Part shown: piece after piece, positions 1 through 7,915 of the stretch
Numbering within the stretch: the first letter of the stretch is position 1
How the letters are laid out: each line of letters begins with the position of its first letter
DNA from: Bacteriovoracaceae bacterium
GTDB taxonomy: Bacteria; Bdellovibrionota; Bacteriovoracia; Bacteriovoracales; Bacteriovoracaceae
Reading direction: 5' to 3'
DNA: 64,000 nucleotides
Assembly (NCBI GenBank): GCA_016786485.1
Contig: JAEUWD010000045.1
Span: forward strand, 1 to 64,000
Notes under the pieces: model-generated
Told to the model about the DNA's origin: nothing
What the model saw: the letters and a program-made list of their open reading frames with translations, nothing else
The model's database searches: none
Translations under genes and position numbers: made by a program

Positions 1-2
1 AA

Positions 3-923
3 AACTCGCAAGGCCAAGGGCAAATTATTGCACTTAATCCTAATGATCGAGTTCAACAAATTACCGCCTTGGTTTCTGGTCGTGTAGAAAAGTGGTTTGC
101 AGAAGATGGTGCTGAAATAAGTAAAGGGGATCCAATTGTAGAGATTGTTGATAATGATCCTAATTTTCAGGAACGATTAAAAACTGAAAGAGATGCTCAG
201 TTGTCGAAATATAATGCTGTAAAAATAGCAGCTGAAACAGCATTAAAGAATTACAAGCGTCAGAAGGATTTGTTGTCAGAAGGACTCACATCACAAGTCA
301 AAGTAGAGAAGGCGCAAATTACTTACAAAAAACTTTTATCAGAAGAAGCAACGGCGGCAGCTTCACTGGCAAAAGCAGAAGTTAATTTTGCCCGACAACA
401 AAGCCAGCTGATTTTGGCGCCAAGTGATGGCACAGTTTTACGAGTAAAGGCCGGTGGTGGCAATATGTTGGTTAGTGAAGGTCAAGAAATAGCAACGTTT
501 GTACCAACACAAGCAGAATTAGTCGCTGAGATCTATATTGATGGTAATGATATACCTCTTGTATATCCTGGAAGAAATGTGCGTTTACAATTTGAGGGTT
601 GGCCAGCGGTACAATTTAGTGGATGGCCATCGGTGGCGATTGGTACTTTTCCCGGTACTATTCATGCGGTCGATATGGCATCGGCCATCAATGGAAAATT
701 CCGTGTGCTTATAAAGCCAACAACGGATGGTCGTAAATGGCCAAGTGCTACCTTTTTACGACAGGGAACGAGAGTTTTTGCTTGGATATTACTCGACGAA
801 GTAAAACTTGGTTACGAACTATGGCGTAAGTTCAATGGTTTCCCGTTATCAGCAACACAACTATATTTAGACGAAATCGAATATAAAAATGTAAAAGGTA
901 AAAAGAAAAAGAAAGATAAATGA
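3..923 (+). CDS. HlyD-family periplasmic adaptor of a type I-like exporter (5' end outside window)
   Basis: Membrane-fusion protein that would link an inner-membrane transporter to the outer-membrane channel encoded next. The open frame runs in from the left edge without a stop, so the N-terminus and its membrane anchor are missing; a TTG at 69 is internal. Visible are the first half of the barrel-sandwich (lipoyl-like) domain (GRVEKWF...GDPIVEI), a long helical hairpin (about window codons 50-125) and the second lipoyl half (LILAPSDGTVLRV). A Trp/Gly-rich stretch (GWPAVQFSGWPS) follows; from memory it recurs in one HlyD subgroup. The tail is a Lys run (KGKKKKKDK). The stop overlaps the next ATG by 4 bp (ATGA), so the adaptor and channel are probably translationally coupled. 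The ABC or other pump partner is expected upstream. The substrate cannot be read from this piece. Confidence 0.88.
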   Translation, partial: NSQGQGQIIALNPNDRVQQITALVSGRVEKWFAEDGAEISKGDPIVEIVDNDPNFQERLKTERDAQLSKYNAVKIAAETALKNYKRQKDLLSEGLTSQVKVEKAQITYKKLLSEEATAAASLAKAEVNFARQQSQLILAPSDGTVLRVKAGGGNMLVSEGQEIATFVPTQAELVAEIYIDGNDIPLVYPGRNVRLQFEGWPAVQFSGWPSVAIGTFPGTIHAVDMASAINGKFRVLIKPTTDGRKWPSATFLRQGTRVFAWILLDEVKLGYELWRKFNGFPLSATQLYLDEIEYKNVKGKKKKKDK

Positions 924-2293
924 TTTTTTTGATAATGGTGTTTTTTACAAATCTTTGGGCCAGCCCACATGCGATTTCAGAATCAAAAGTAGTTGATTCT
1001 GCGCTTAAAAATTTTCCTGTGGTTTTGAATGCATTTCAAAATGTTGTTCAATTTGAAAATATCTATCGCAAATCCTATGGTGAATTTGATTTAAAGGTAA
1101 TTGGTGAATCCAACTCATACTTAGATGGCTTTTATACTGGAGATGCTTATAAAGTTTATGTCGAAAAAGAACTAGAGTTTATTAATGCAAAACTTTATTC
1201 CGGCGTAAAAAAATCTAACGGTGCTTTTCCTGATTATGAAGGCAAATTAAAAGCATCACAAGCCGGAGAGCCATTTGTAGGTCTTAATTTTTCGTTGCTG
1301 CGAAATATCTTCATTGATGAAGACCGGTTGAATATTTTGAATTCTAAAATTGATCTGGAATCATCTGTAATTGAATTATCTAAAGTAAAACTAGAAGTGA
1401 CTTTTGCTGCGACAGAAGCATATTGGCAATTCGTGAACGCAAAAGAGCGTTATAAAATTGCACATAAAAATCTGGATATTGCCATGGAGCGCATGACTCA
1501 GCTTAAAAGAAGAATAAGCAAAGGTGATTTAGCAGAAATTTATGCAGTCGAGAATGAGCAGTATATCTTAAAAAGAAAAAATCAGTTACTCGAGGAATTA
1601 AAAAATTTGGTCGAAAAAACTTATGTGCTATCGCTATTTTACCGTGATGAAGAAGCTAAACCGATCGTTTTACTAGAACAAGAAGTGAGCTATGAAAATA
1701 TTGAAATGAAACTTTATGATCAAAATCAGTTGGATGAAATGTTTCAACGTGTTAATAATGAAAATCCCGATCTGAAACTCGCCGGAAACAAGTTGTTACA
1801 AGTTGCCAATGAAATCAAACTAGCAGAAAGTAATTATTGGCCTGAGCTCAATCTTAGAGTTGAAAACATAAGTAATCGCTATATATCGACAGGACCTCAA
1901 GATGAAAATGAAACCAGAGTACTCTTGAACCTGGAAATCCCGCTTGAATACAACAAAATAAAAGGTGATTACCGTGCCAAAAAAGCAAAAGAACGTATCT
2001 ATAATTATGAACTTAAATTTAAAGGTGAAACATTAAACGCGAAGGCCAGAACCATTTCAAAGAAAATGGAATATACTTTTGAAAAATACAACAACGCTGA
2101 GAGCGAAATTCAACTGGCACAAAAACTGATACAAGCAGAGCAAAAGAAATTCCAGCTAGGTGATAGCGATTTTTTCGTCTTAAATATACGTGAGCAAAAC
2201 TGGTTTGAAGCTCAGGAAAAAAAATTATCAGCTCAACTTGAGTTTTTTATCTTAAGGGCCGAGCTACGTAAGTTAGCGGCGGTAGAATATTAA
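920..2293 (+). CDS. TolC-like outer-membrane efflux channel
   Basis: Outer-membrane factor that forms the exit duct for the HlyD-type exporter. The 457-residue length and the duplicated pattern of long amphipathic helices around beta segments match the TolC family (for example VTFAATEAYWQFVNAKERYK in the first repeat and a matching helix from about 375 to 445). A short signal peptide opens the protein (hydrophobic residues 2-12, then ASPHA). The start ATG lies in the stop of the adaptor gene (ATGA, 920-923), so its position is well supported. The 3' end shares the palindromic TTAA at 2290-2293 with the convergent gene, so the two stops overlap and there is no room for a terminator. It is more likely a dedicated exporter channel than a general TolC, judged from the operon alone. 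Confidence 0.85.
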   Translation: MIFLIMVFFTNLWASPHAISESKVVDSALKNFPVVLNAFQNVVQFENIYRKSYGEFDLKVIGESNSYLDGFYTGDAYKVYVEKELEFINAKLYSGVKKSNGAFPDYEGKLKASQAGEPFVGLNFSLLRNIFIDEDRLNILNSKIDLESSVIELSKVKLEVTFAATEAYWQFVNAKERYKIAHKNLDIAMERMTQLKRRISKGDLAEIYAVENEQYILKRKNQLLEELKNLVEKTYVLSLFYRDEEAKPIVLLEQEVSYENIEMKLYDQNQLDEMFQRVNNENPDLKLAGNKLLQVANEIKLAESNYWPELNLRVENISNRYISTGPQDENETRVLLNLEIPLEYNKIKGDYRAKKAKERIYNYELKFKGETLNAKARTISKKMEYTFEKYNNAESEIQLAQKLIQAEQKKFQLGDSDFFVLNIREQNWFEAQEKKLSAQLEFFILRAELRKLAAVEY

Positions 2294-3639
2294 AACTTTT
2301 GTTCTTTCATGTAAGCACCAAATTTATTCATAACGAAACGATGAAATGGGGCTTGGGTATAGATGTAAATGAACCATGGCAAGGAAGGCGTAAAGTCATT
2401 GATAGAGGATAAAATAATTTGAAGTGACTCAATTTTTCTAAATTCCAACCATCCTGCATTTTGCGCGCCATTGAGTAACCCCCCTGTCACATGAAATTTA
2501 ACACGATTCACATCTGCCTCAGCAGGAATATATTCCAATATAAGAAGAGGTTTACTTATAAAAGCAATTCGAAAATAAATTTTATTATCTTCTTGGACCA
2601 CTTTCATAATTCTTTTTAAGAACACTGGTAACCATTCCAAATATAAGTTGGCGGTAGTCTTAACTGAAATAGAATCGTTAATCTGAAACCTTTGAATTGA
2701 ACGAACGGTATTGCCGTGAAAAACTTTTGTTTTAGTTGAAGCCGGGGTGGTATTCGATATTTTTTGAAGCATCTGTTTAAATGAGCGGTATTGGATAAGA
2801 TGACTTATTTCTTCAGGGCAAGAAAGTTGTGGTAAATCACAAACTAAACTATCAATCAATGGCGAGACCAATTCATAGGATGTTTTACCAAACAAACTAA
2901 CCCATCTTTTAGAAAAACCTGTTGCATTGATAGGTGTTGGAATAAGAGGTTTGGATTTATTAAATCTGGCACAAGCTTGATAAATGAGATCTTTATAAGT
3001 AATACTCTCTCCATTCACGACATTAATCGTCTTGTCGAAAAACTTTTGATTCGCGATTGCATATGAGAGCACTGCAATTAAATCATCAATGTAAACGGCT
3101 TGAGTTTTTGATTTGGTCCATGAGGGTAAGAGCATCAGCGGTAAACTATTGACTAAGTTACGCAGTATTTCGAAGGAAGAACCTCCATCTCCGACAATCA
3201 TTCCGGCCCTCAAAATTGTCGTTGGCAATTTTGTATCCCTAAATACTTCCTCTACTTCTCTACGACTTTCTAAGTGTTGTGAAATTTTACCGTCAGGAAC
3301 TAAGCCACCGAGATAGATAATTTGTTTTACATTATTTTTAAGGCAAGCTGTTGCAAAATTATCTGCTAAAATCAGATCAGTATCATGAAAGTCACCTTGG
3401 AAAAGTCGGGAAGATGGAAGCATTGAGTGTACGAGATAAATAGCAATATCAGTGTTTTTCAAAGCTTCAGTGGTACTTTGGAGTGAAAAAAGATCCGTCT
3501 GGTAAAACTCCAGATTGTCATTCTTATTTAAATTTTTAGCTGAGTTACGACTTAGAGCTTTGATATGGATATTGGTCGGTAATTTTTCGATTAACCTTTT
3601 CCCAATAAACCCACTAGCTCCTGCTATTGTAACTTTCAT
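2290..3639 (-). CDS. NAD(P)-binding SDR-type protein with C-terminal DUF2867 domain
   Basis: Likely NAD(P)-dependent oxidoreductase or epimerase-like protein of the YbjT type; the substrate is unknown. The Rossmann motif GASGFIG lies at residues 7-13. The NmrA/SDR-like fold continues to about residue 290 (IYLVHSM, IYLGGLVP, RAGMIVGDGGSS), and a DUF2867-like C-terminal half follows (TANLYLEWLPVFLKRIM, FHVTGGLL, WLEFRK). The frame stays open 28 codons further upstream, but that stretch overlaps prfC and precedes the Rossmann start, so ATG at 3639 is chosen (449 residues). This puts the start two bases after the prfC stop, so the pair is one operon. No link to release-factor function is implied. 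Confidence 0.72.
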   Translation of the reverse strand: MKVTIAGASGFIGKRLIEKLPTNIHIKALSRNSAKNLNKNDNLEFYQTDLFSLQSTTEALKNTDIAIYLVHSMLPSSRLFQGDFHDTDLILADNFATACLKNNVKQIIYLGGLVPDGKISQHLESRREVEEVFRDTKLPTTILRAGMIVGDGGSSFEILRNLVNSLPLMLLPSWTKSKTQAVYIDDLIAVLSYAIANQKFFDKTINVVNGESITYKDLIYQACARFNKSKPLIPTPINATGFSKRWVSLFGKTSYELVSPLIDSLVCDLPQLSCPEEISHLIQYRSFKQMLQKISNTTPASTKTKVFHGNTVRSIQRFQINDSISVKTTANLYLEWLPVFLKRIMKVVQEDNKIYFRIAFISKPLLILEYIPAEADVNRVKFHVTGGLLNGAQNAGWLEFRKIESLQIILSSINDFTPSLPWFIYIYTQAPFHRFVMNKFGAYMKEQKF

Positions 3640-3641
3640 AT

Positions 3642-5246
3642 TTAGTGATGTTTTTCGATATAGTCTGAATTCATGTAAAAACTGACATCCGGATTTTTTT
3701 CCATCGCCAGTTTGAGATCCCACTCAGTACGAACGGCAAAGCAAAGACGATTTTTCCCGTCGATCATGATATAACTTGAATATGCATCTCGGAATTTTTC
3801 TTCTACCTTTTTATCTGTGAATTTTAGCCAACGGACGCCTACGAAAGGCGCTGGCTCGTAAGTCGCGTGGACATTGTATTCATCTTCTAAACGAAATTTA
3901 ACGACGTCGAACTGAAGTGCTCCAACCGCGCCTAACATTTTCTCATTATTCGAAGTTCGAACGAATAATTGAGTGGCGCCTTCTTCAGAAAGTTGCTGTA
4001 AACCTTTTTCCATGTGCTTAGCTTTCATTGGATCTTTGAGAATCGGTTTCATGAAAATTTCTGGCGCAAAAGATGGAATCCCAGTGTACTGAATTTTTTC
4101 ACCTTCAGTAAAAGTATCACCAATTTGAAATTTTCCGGTGTCGTGCAAGCCGATAATGTCACCCGGAAAAGCTTCTTCGACAATATCACGATCACGTGCC
4201 TGAAAAATAAGCGGCGTTGCAATTTTCATTTCTTTTTCTGAACGCACATGGAAAATTTTCGCATTACGCGTGAATTTTCCCGAGCACACGCGCATGAAAG
4301 CGACACGGTCACGGTGCTTCTTATCCATATTGGCTTGAATCTTGAAAACGAAACCCGTGAATTTATCTTCAGTGGGTTCAATTATGCGCTCTTCTGCATT
4401 CATGTCATAAGGAGGTAACTTCGCTTTTCGTGCTCTTGGTGTTGGAGCATTGGCCTCAAACATATCCAGAACTTCTTTAACACCGAAATTGCGAAGGGCA
4501 GAACCAAAAAAGACTGGCGTCTGAATGCCAGCTAAATATTCATCCATTTTTAATGTTGGTAGCAATGAGTCCACCATTTCTAGATCAGCTTGTAATTTTT
4601 CTTTTAAAACTGGTCCAATAAAATTAACGACGTCTGGGTGATCAAGATCACTGGCATCCATTTCAAATGGCTCAAGCGGATTTTCACTGTCTTTGAAAGA
4701 ACGAATTTTTTTTGTTACTAAATCGTAAACACCACGGAAATCAAGTCCGTGTCCAATTGGCCAAGTCATTGGCACACATTGGATATTAAGAATTTTTTCA
4801 ATATTATCTAAAAGTTCAAATGGATCAAGTGAGTCTCGATCAAACTTATTCATAAAAGTGATAATGGGCGTATCACGTAGGCGACAAACCTCCATCAGTT
4901 TAATGGTTTGGGTCTCAACCCCTTTGGCCGAGTCGATCATCATCAGAACGCTTTCCACTGCTGTAAGCGTACGATAAGTATCTTCGGAGAAATCCTTGTG
5001 ACCAGGAGTATCCAAGAGGTGCATAGCACGGTTGCAATATTCAAAACTCATAACCGAAGAGGTAATCGAAATCCCTCTTTGTTGCTCGAGTTCCATCCAG
5101 TCAGACTTGGCAAAATTACCCGACTTTGATTTGACCATCCCGTCTTGTGAACGGACGACGCCACCAAACCACAAGAGTTTTTCGGTAACGGTTGTTTTAC
5201 CGGCATCGGGGTGGGAAATAATGGCGAAGGTGCAACGCTTTTTCAT
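3642..5246 (-). CDS. prfC: Peptide chain release factor 3
   Basis: Class II release-factor GTPase that removes RF1/RF2 from the ribosome after peptide release. GTPase motifs are intact: P-loop around SHPDAGKTT (11-19), G3 DTPGH (79-83) and G4 NKFD (133-136). A domain II barrel and an EF-G-like domain follow, ending near residue 534, the usual RF3 length. The switch region carries the family pattern ELEQQRGISITSS. It heads a two-gene minus-strand operon with the SDR/DUF2867 gene, and its promoter must lie in the 5247-5370 gap shared with the divergent toxin-antitoxin pair. All catalytic elements look normal. Confidence 0.96.
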   Translation of the reverse strand: MKKRCTFAIISHPDAGKTTVTEKLLWFGGVVRSQDGMVKSKSGNFAKSDWMELEQQRGISITSSVMSFEYCNRAMHLLDTPGHKDFSEDTYRTLTAVESVLMMIDSAKGVETQTIKLMEVCRLRDTPIITFMNKFDRDSLDPFELLDNIEKILNIQCVPMTWPIGHGLDFRGVYDLVTKKIRSFKDSENPLEPFEMDASDLDHPDVVNFIGPVLKEKLQADLEMVDSLLPTLKMDEYLAGIQTPVFFGSALRNFGVKEVLDMFEANAPTPRARKAKLPPYDMNAEERIIEPTEDKFTGFVFKIQANMDKKHRDRVAFMRVCSGKFTRNAKIFHVRSEKEMKIATPLIFQARDRDIVEEAFPGDIIGLHDTGKFQIGDTFTEGEKIQYTGIPSFAPEIFMKPILKDPMKAKHMEKGLQQLSEEGATQLFVRTSNNEKMLGAVGALQFDVVKFRLEDEYNVHATYEPAPFVGVRWLKFTDKKVEEKFRDAYSSYIMIDGKNRLCFAVRTEWDLKLAMEKNPDVSFYMNSDYIEKHH

Positions 5247-5331
5247 AAGTGGAATAACTCGTTTTCTAAGTCGTCTAAATCTTTGAGTTTTTTATCACTC
5301 TTGGTATGGATTAGAAAGTGCAATTCATTGT

Positions 5332-5351
5332 ATGTACAAATGTACGTACAT
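5332..5351. promoter_or_regulatory. Palindromic operator before the toxin-antitoxin pair
   Basis: A perfect 12-bp palindrome, ATGTACGTACAT, lies at 5340-5351, with an extra direct half-site ATGTAC at 5332-5337, 8 bp away. Ribbon-helix-helix antitoxins typically bind closely spaced short half-sites over their own promoter, so this is a plausible autoregulatory operator for the downstream pair. An extended -10-like TGCTAAAAT (5353-5361) abuts it, but it would place the transcript start on the toxin Shine-Dalgarno, so the exact promoter is unresolved. Confidence 0.55.
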
Positions 5352-5374
5352 GTGCTAAAATGAAGGAGGGTAAT

Positions 5375-5647
5375 TTGGTTTGGTGTGTTTATGATGCTCA
5401 CAAAGATCAAGTTCTTCGTTCTCAAAAAGGACGTTTAGTTACATTCGATGAGTGTATTGTGGAAATTGAGAAAGGTGATGTTCATCTTTTTAAAAGAGGA
5501 AGTCACCAGCATCATATGTGTTTTCTCGTTGTGGTTAGCGGGTATCCCATTGTGGTGCCCTTTATACAAAGGAGAAACATTGTTCAGCTGATAACTTTGT
5601 TTCCAGATAGGAGATTGAAATGGATAAGAGTAAAGACAAATTCTTAA
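5375..5647 (+). CDS. BrnT-like (COG2929-like) toxin, first gene of a TA pair
   Basis: Small basic protein of 90 residues whose layout resembles BrnT/RelE-fold toxins: an N-terminal YDAHKDQVL segment, a helix with FDECIVEIEKGDV, a strand GYPIVVPFIQ and a terminal strand ITLFPDRRL. In characterised BrnT proteins this fold is a ribonuclease that stops translation; activity here is inferred. TTG 5375 is chosen because a consensus AAGGAGG lies at 5363-5369, five bases upstream. The in-frame ATG at 5360 has no ribosome site of its own and would put that sequence inside the coding region. The 3' end overlaps the antitoxin gene by 28 bp, typical of TA modules with the toxin first. Confidence 0.62.
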   Translation: MVWCVYDAHKDQVLRSQKGRLVTFDECIVEIEKGDVHLFKRGSHQHHMCFLVVVSGYPIVVPFIQRRNIVQLITLFPDRRLKWIRVKTNS

Positions 5648-5859
5648 GAGATTATGCAAAAAAAATGGGTTATGAGATTGATGATGTCGAAACCGCTCGC
5701 TTCAAGTCTTTATTAAGCAAAACAAGTGTCACTATACGTTTGCCTGAGGAGCTTAAAGCCGAAATTGAGGCCCGTGCACAAGAACTCAATATTCCTTATC
5801 AACGTTTGATGAAGGATTATTTGATTGAAGGCTTAAAGCGGGACAAAAAGATTTCGTAA
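5620..5859 (+). CDS. CopG/BrnA-like ribbon-helix-helix antitoxin
   Basis: A 79-residue protein with a C-terminal ribbon-helix-helix fold: strand SVTIRLP, helix EELKAEIEARAQEL, turn NIPYQRL and helix MKDYLIEGLKRD. Its partner arrangement matches BrnA/CopG antitoxins, which neutralise the toxin and repress the operon. The N-terminal 35 residues would then be the toxin-contact segment. AGGAG lies about seven bases before ATG 5620, giving the antitoxin its own strong translation start within the end of the toxin gene. The likely target is the palindrome at 5340-5351. Nothing after it looks like part of the same unit. Confidence 0.72.
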   Translation: MDKSKDKFLRDYAKKMGYEIDDVETARFKSLLSKTSVTIRLPEELKAEIEARAQELNIPYQRLMKDYLIEGLKRDKKIS

Positions 5860-5953
5860 TCGGAAAGATTTTCTTCAATCTTAAAAAAGTTGTGTAGTTT
5901 TAGATAGTTATTTTTTTGTAAAATAATTAAATTTTGCACAGAAGATCTAGAAG

Positions 5954-6373
5954 ATGGGAAAATTTAAAATGAAATTTAATAAGACATTAGAGAATAAGTG
6001 CATTCAAATGTGGGTGAAATTATATATTTATTTTTCGGTGTTATGGTACCCAATCTGGGGAATGTTTCGGCACGAATATACTAAAGGTGAGATCTGCATT
6101 GAGCCAACTATTTTGCTCATTTTATTAGGTTGTGTTGTGAATATTGGATTTTGTTTGTTGCACACAACTTTTGCTTATAGATATAAAAAAACTACAATTT
6201 TATTATTAATACTCGGATTACCAATTCATTCTTTGATGCTCCTTGATATTCAAAATAATCCATTTCTTTATTTAAATTTTGACCAATGGGATAATGTAAA
6301 GCTAGTTTTGATTTGTTTGGCTTTGATAATGACAATTCTCATGTCAATTATTTTAGGAGCACATAAAAAATGA
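5954..6373 (+). CDS. Small membrane protein, about four transmembrane helices, unknown function
   Basis: No family is recognised. The 139 residues hold four hydrophobic stretches: about 21-37 (VKLYIYFSVLWYPIWGM), 53-72 (ILLILLGCVVNIGFCLLHTT), 79-98 and 114-134. The loops are short and the tail is basic (GAHKK). Its stop overlaps the start of the next gene by 4 bp (ATGA at 6370), so the two are coupled. Base composition is even more AT-rich than the flanks. An in-frame ATG at 5969 is an alternative start. By position it could be an immunity or membrane-anchoring partner of the DUF6973-like protein, but that rests on context only. Confidence 0.6.
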   Translation: MGKFKMKFNKTLENKCIQMWVKLYIYFSVLWYPIWGMFRHEYTKGEICIEPTILLILLGCVVNIGFCLLHTTFAYRYKKTTILLLILGLPIHSLMLLDIQNNPFLYLNFDQWDNVKLVLICLALIMTILMSIILGAHKK

Positions 6374-7023
6374 AATTAGGAAGAATCGGAATTAAAGTTT
6401 GGGATTTAAGATTTGATGCACGTGATGAGTTATATCTCATGATTGATAAACACTATAAAAAGTTACCAAGAAATTCAGATGGAACAATCAAGGATGAGCA
6501 TCCAAGTTATAATGACAACGATATAGATGCTTTAAGACATTCTTATGTGAGTGCGGTTTATGTTCTTGAGTTTTCTGAGAACACTGCAGAGTTTCTTGGA
6601 CGTCTTCAGGAGGGATTAGACCCTCGTGAAGAAGAAATAAAATCGTTCAATATGGACTTATGGAATAATGCTCTTGGGAGACAATATGGCAAAAAGCATA
6701 AACGTGGCGAAGATTTGTTTTTTGCTTTATTGAAAGCTTTAAAAAATGGAGAGCTTATTATAACTCCTCAAGATTCTCGAAAATATAAAGGTGCTAAAGC
6801 GATTAAGCGCTTGCCGAAATCATTAGTGATAAAAATTCAAGAGAATATAACAGGCGCTAATATCGAGTTTTTTGATGTCCGTAATAAAATTGTCATGAAT
6901 AAAGAAGAATTCATTACTGCTATTAAAGTCGGTAATTATCCTGGTTATGCTATTAAAAAACATGTATCGGGTGATTACCCATATTCCACAAGAGATCGTT
7001 TCAGTTTTAATAATTTAGGGTAA
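6370..7023 (+). CDS. DUF6973-like protein, candidate toxin or hydrolase domain
   Basis: A 217-residue protein with no signal peptide. The central block DALRHSYVSAVYVLEF...MDLWNNALGRQYG (about residues 57-118) resembles the DUF6973 pattern of an RH-x-x dipeptide helix followed by MDL-NN-GR. From memory, that domain often sits at the C-termini of large polymorphic-toxin-like proteins. The following ALLKALKNGELIITPQDSRKY also fits. The last 75 residues are basic and unrecognised. AGGAG lies about 10 bases before ATG 6370, and the gene overlaps the membrane-protein gene by 4 bp. The His/Asp/Asn residues in the block could form an active site; no enzymatic activity can be claimed. If the family call is wrong, it is an orphan basic protein. 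Confidence 0.5.
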   Translation: MKLGRIGIKVWDLRFDARDELYLMIDKHYKKLPRNSDGTIKDEHPSYNDNDIDALRHSYVSAVYVLEFSENTAEFLGRLQEGLDPREEEIKSFNMDLWNNALGRQYGKKHKRGEDLFFALLKALKNGELIITPQDSRKYKGAKAIKRLPKSLVIKIQENITGANIEFFDVRNKIVMNKEEFITAIKVGNYPGYAIKKHVSGDYPYSTRDRFSFNNLG

Positions 7024-7033
7024 GATAGAATCT

Positions 7034-7915
7034 ATGAAAGATATGGTTTCTAAATATGACACAAACTACGAACTGATTGATAGCGGTATGGGGCGGAAAT
7101 TTGAACGCATAGCCGGTGTTATGGTTGAACGTCCAAGTCCACAGGCGATTTGGAAACCACTTAAAGAAAGCGATTGGAAACAAGCGACGTCAGTTTGTAG
7201 TCGTACGAAAGACGGTGGCGGTTTTTGGGAACATAAGAAAAAGCTGCCCGAGCCTCTGATTTTTGAACAACAAATTCTCGATAAAAAATTATCTTTTCTC
7301 TTAAAATTTACGTCATTTGGTCATTGCGGTCTTTTCTTTGAGCAGTTACCGATTTGGGAGCAAATTGCCAAGAACGTAACAAAACAAAAAGAACTACTTA
7401 AGCGTCCGCCCAAATTTCTTAATCTGTTTGGTTATACTGGAGCGGCTTCACTAGTGGCGGCAGCTTTTGGTGCCGAAGTCGTTCACGTCGACAGTGCTAA
7501 AAGTGTTCTGGAGTGGGGTAGGAAATCGCAGGGCCTTTCTAAATTAGATTCAGCTAAGGTGCAATGGGTGCACGAAGATGCGCTGAAATTTATGCAATTT
7601 TCGGCTAAGAAAGGAAAAACCTTCGATGGTATTCTACTTGATCCTCCCAGCTGGGGTCATGGAGTTAAAAAAGAAAAATGGGAATTTGAAAAAAATCTGA
7701 GCGATATGATGGAAAGTGTTTATCAAACGCTCGAAAAAAATAATAGTTTTGTTATCATGACTTCTCACACTCACGGTGTGCAGGCGCAAGCGCTCAAAAA
7801 TCTCTTCGGGAAATTTTCTTTCAGTGAAGAAGCCTGCGGCGACCTTGGTGTCGCTCACAAAAATGATTCTCGTATCCTACCCGCTGGTATGTACTATACA
7901 GGCAGTAAACTCTAA
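7034..7915 (+). CDS. Class I SAM-dependent methyltransferase (COG1092-like)
   Basis: Probable RNA methyltransferase of the RlmI/RlmK-related group. Motifs are clear: SAM-binding LNLFGYTGAASLVAAAFGAEV (about 128-148), acidic VDSAK (around 152-156) and catalytic-loop-like LLDPPSWGHG (about 205-214). An N-terminal RPSPQAIW segment also occurs in this group. At 293 residues it lacks the PUA domain of RlmI, so the position it methylates, or whether the substrate is rRNA at all, is not settled. No Shine-Dalgarno is visible before ATG 7034. Its stop shares CTAA (7912-7915) with the convergent gcvP stop. Confidence 0.75.
   Translation: MKDMVSKYDTNYELIDSGMGRKFERIAGVMVERPSPQAIWKPLKESDWKQATSVCSRTKDGGGFWEHKKKLPEPLIFEQQILDKKLSFLLKFTSFGHCGLFFEQLPIWEQIAKNVTKQKELLKRPPKFLNLFGYTGAASLVAAAFGAEVVHVDSAKSVLEWGRKSQGLSKLDSAKVQWVHEDALKFMQFSAKKGKTFDGILLDPPSWGHGVKKEKWEFEKNLSDMMESVYQTLEKNNSFVIMTSHTHGVQAQALKNLFGKFSFSEEACGDLGVAHKNDSRILPAGMYYTGSKL

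Noticed and set aside
2290-3723. N-terminal 28-residue extension of the SDR/DUF2867 protein
   Set aside because: It lies inside prfC and precedes the Rossmann strand; ATG 3639 fits the family start.
5353-5361. Extended -10 TGCTAAAAT as the toxin promoter
   Set aside because: It would start the transcript on the toxin ribosome site; kept only as a remark on the operator.
5243-5659. Two minus-strand frames antisense to the toxin-antitoxin pair
   Set aside because: They overlap better-supported genes with a strong ribosome site and family match; no start signals of their own.
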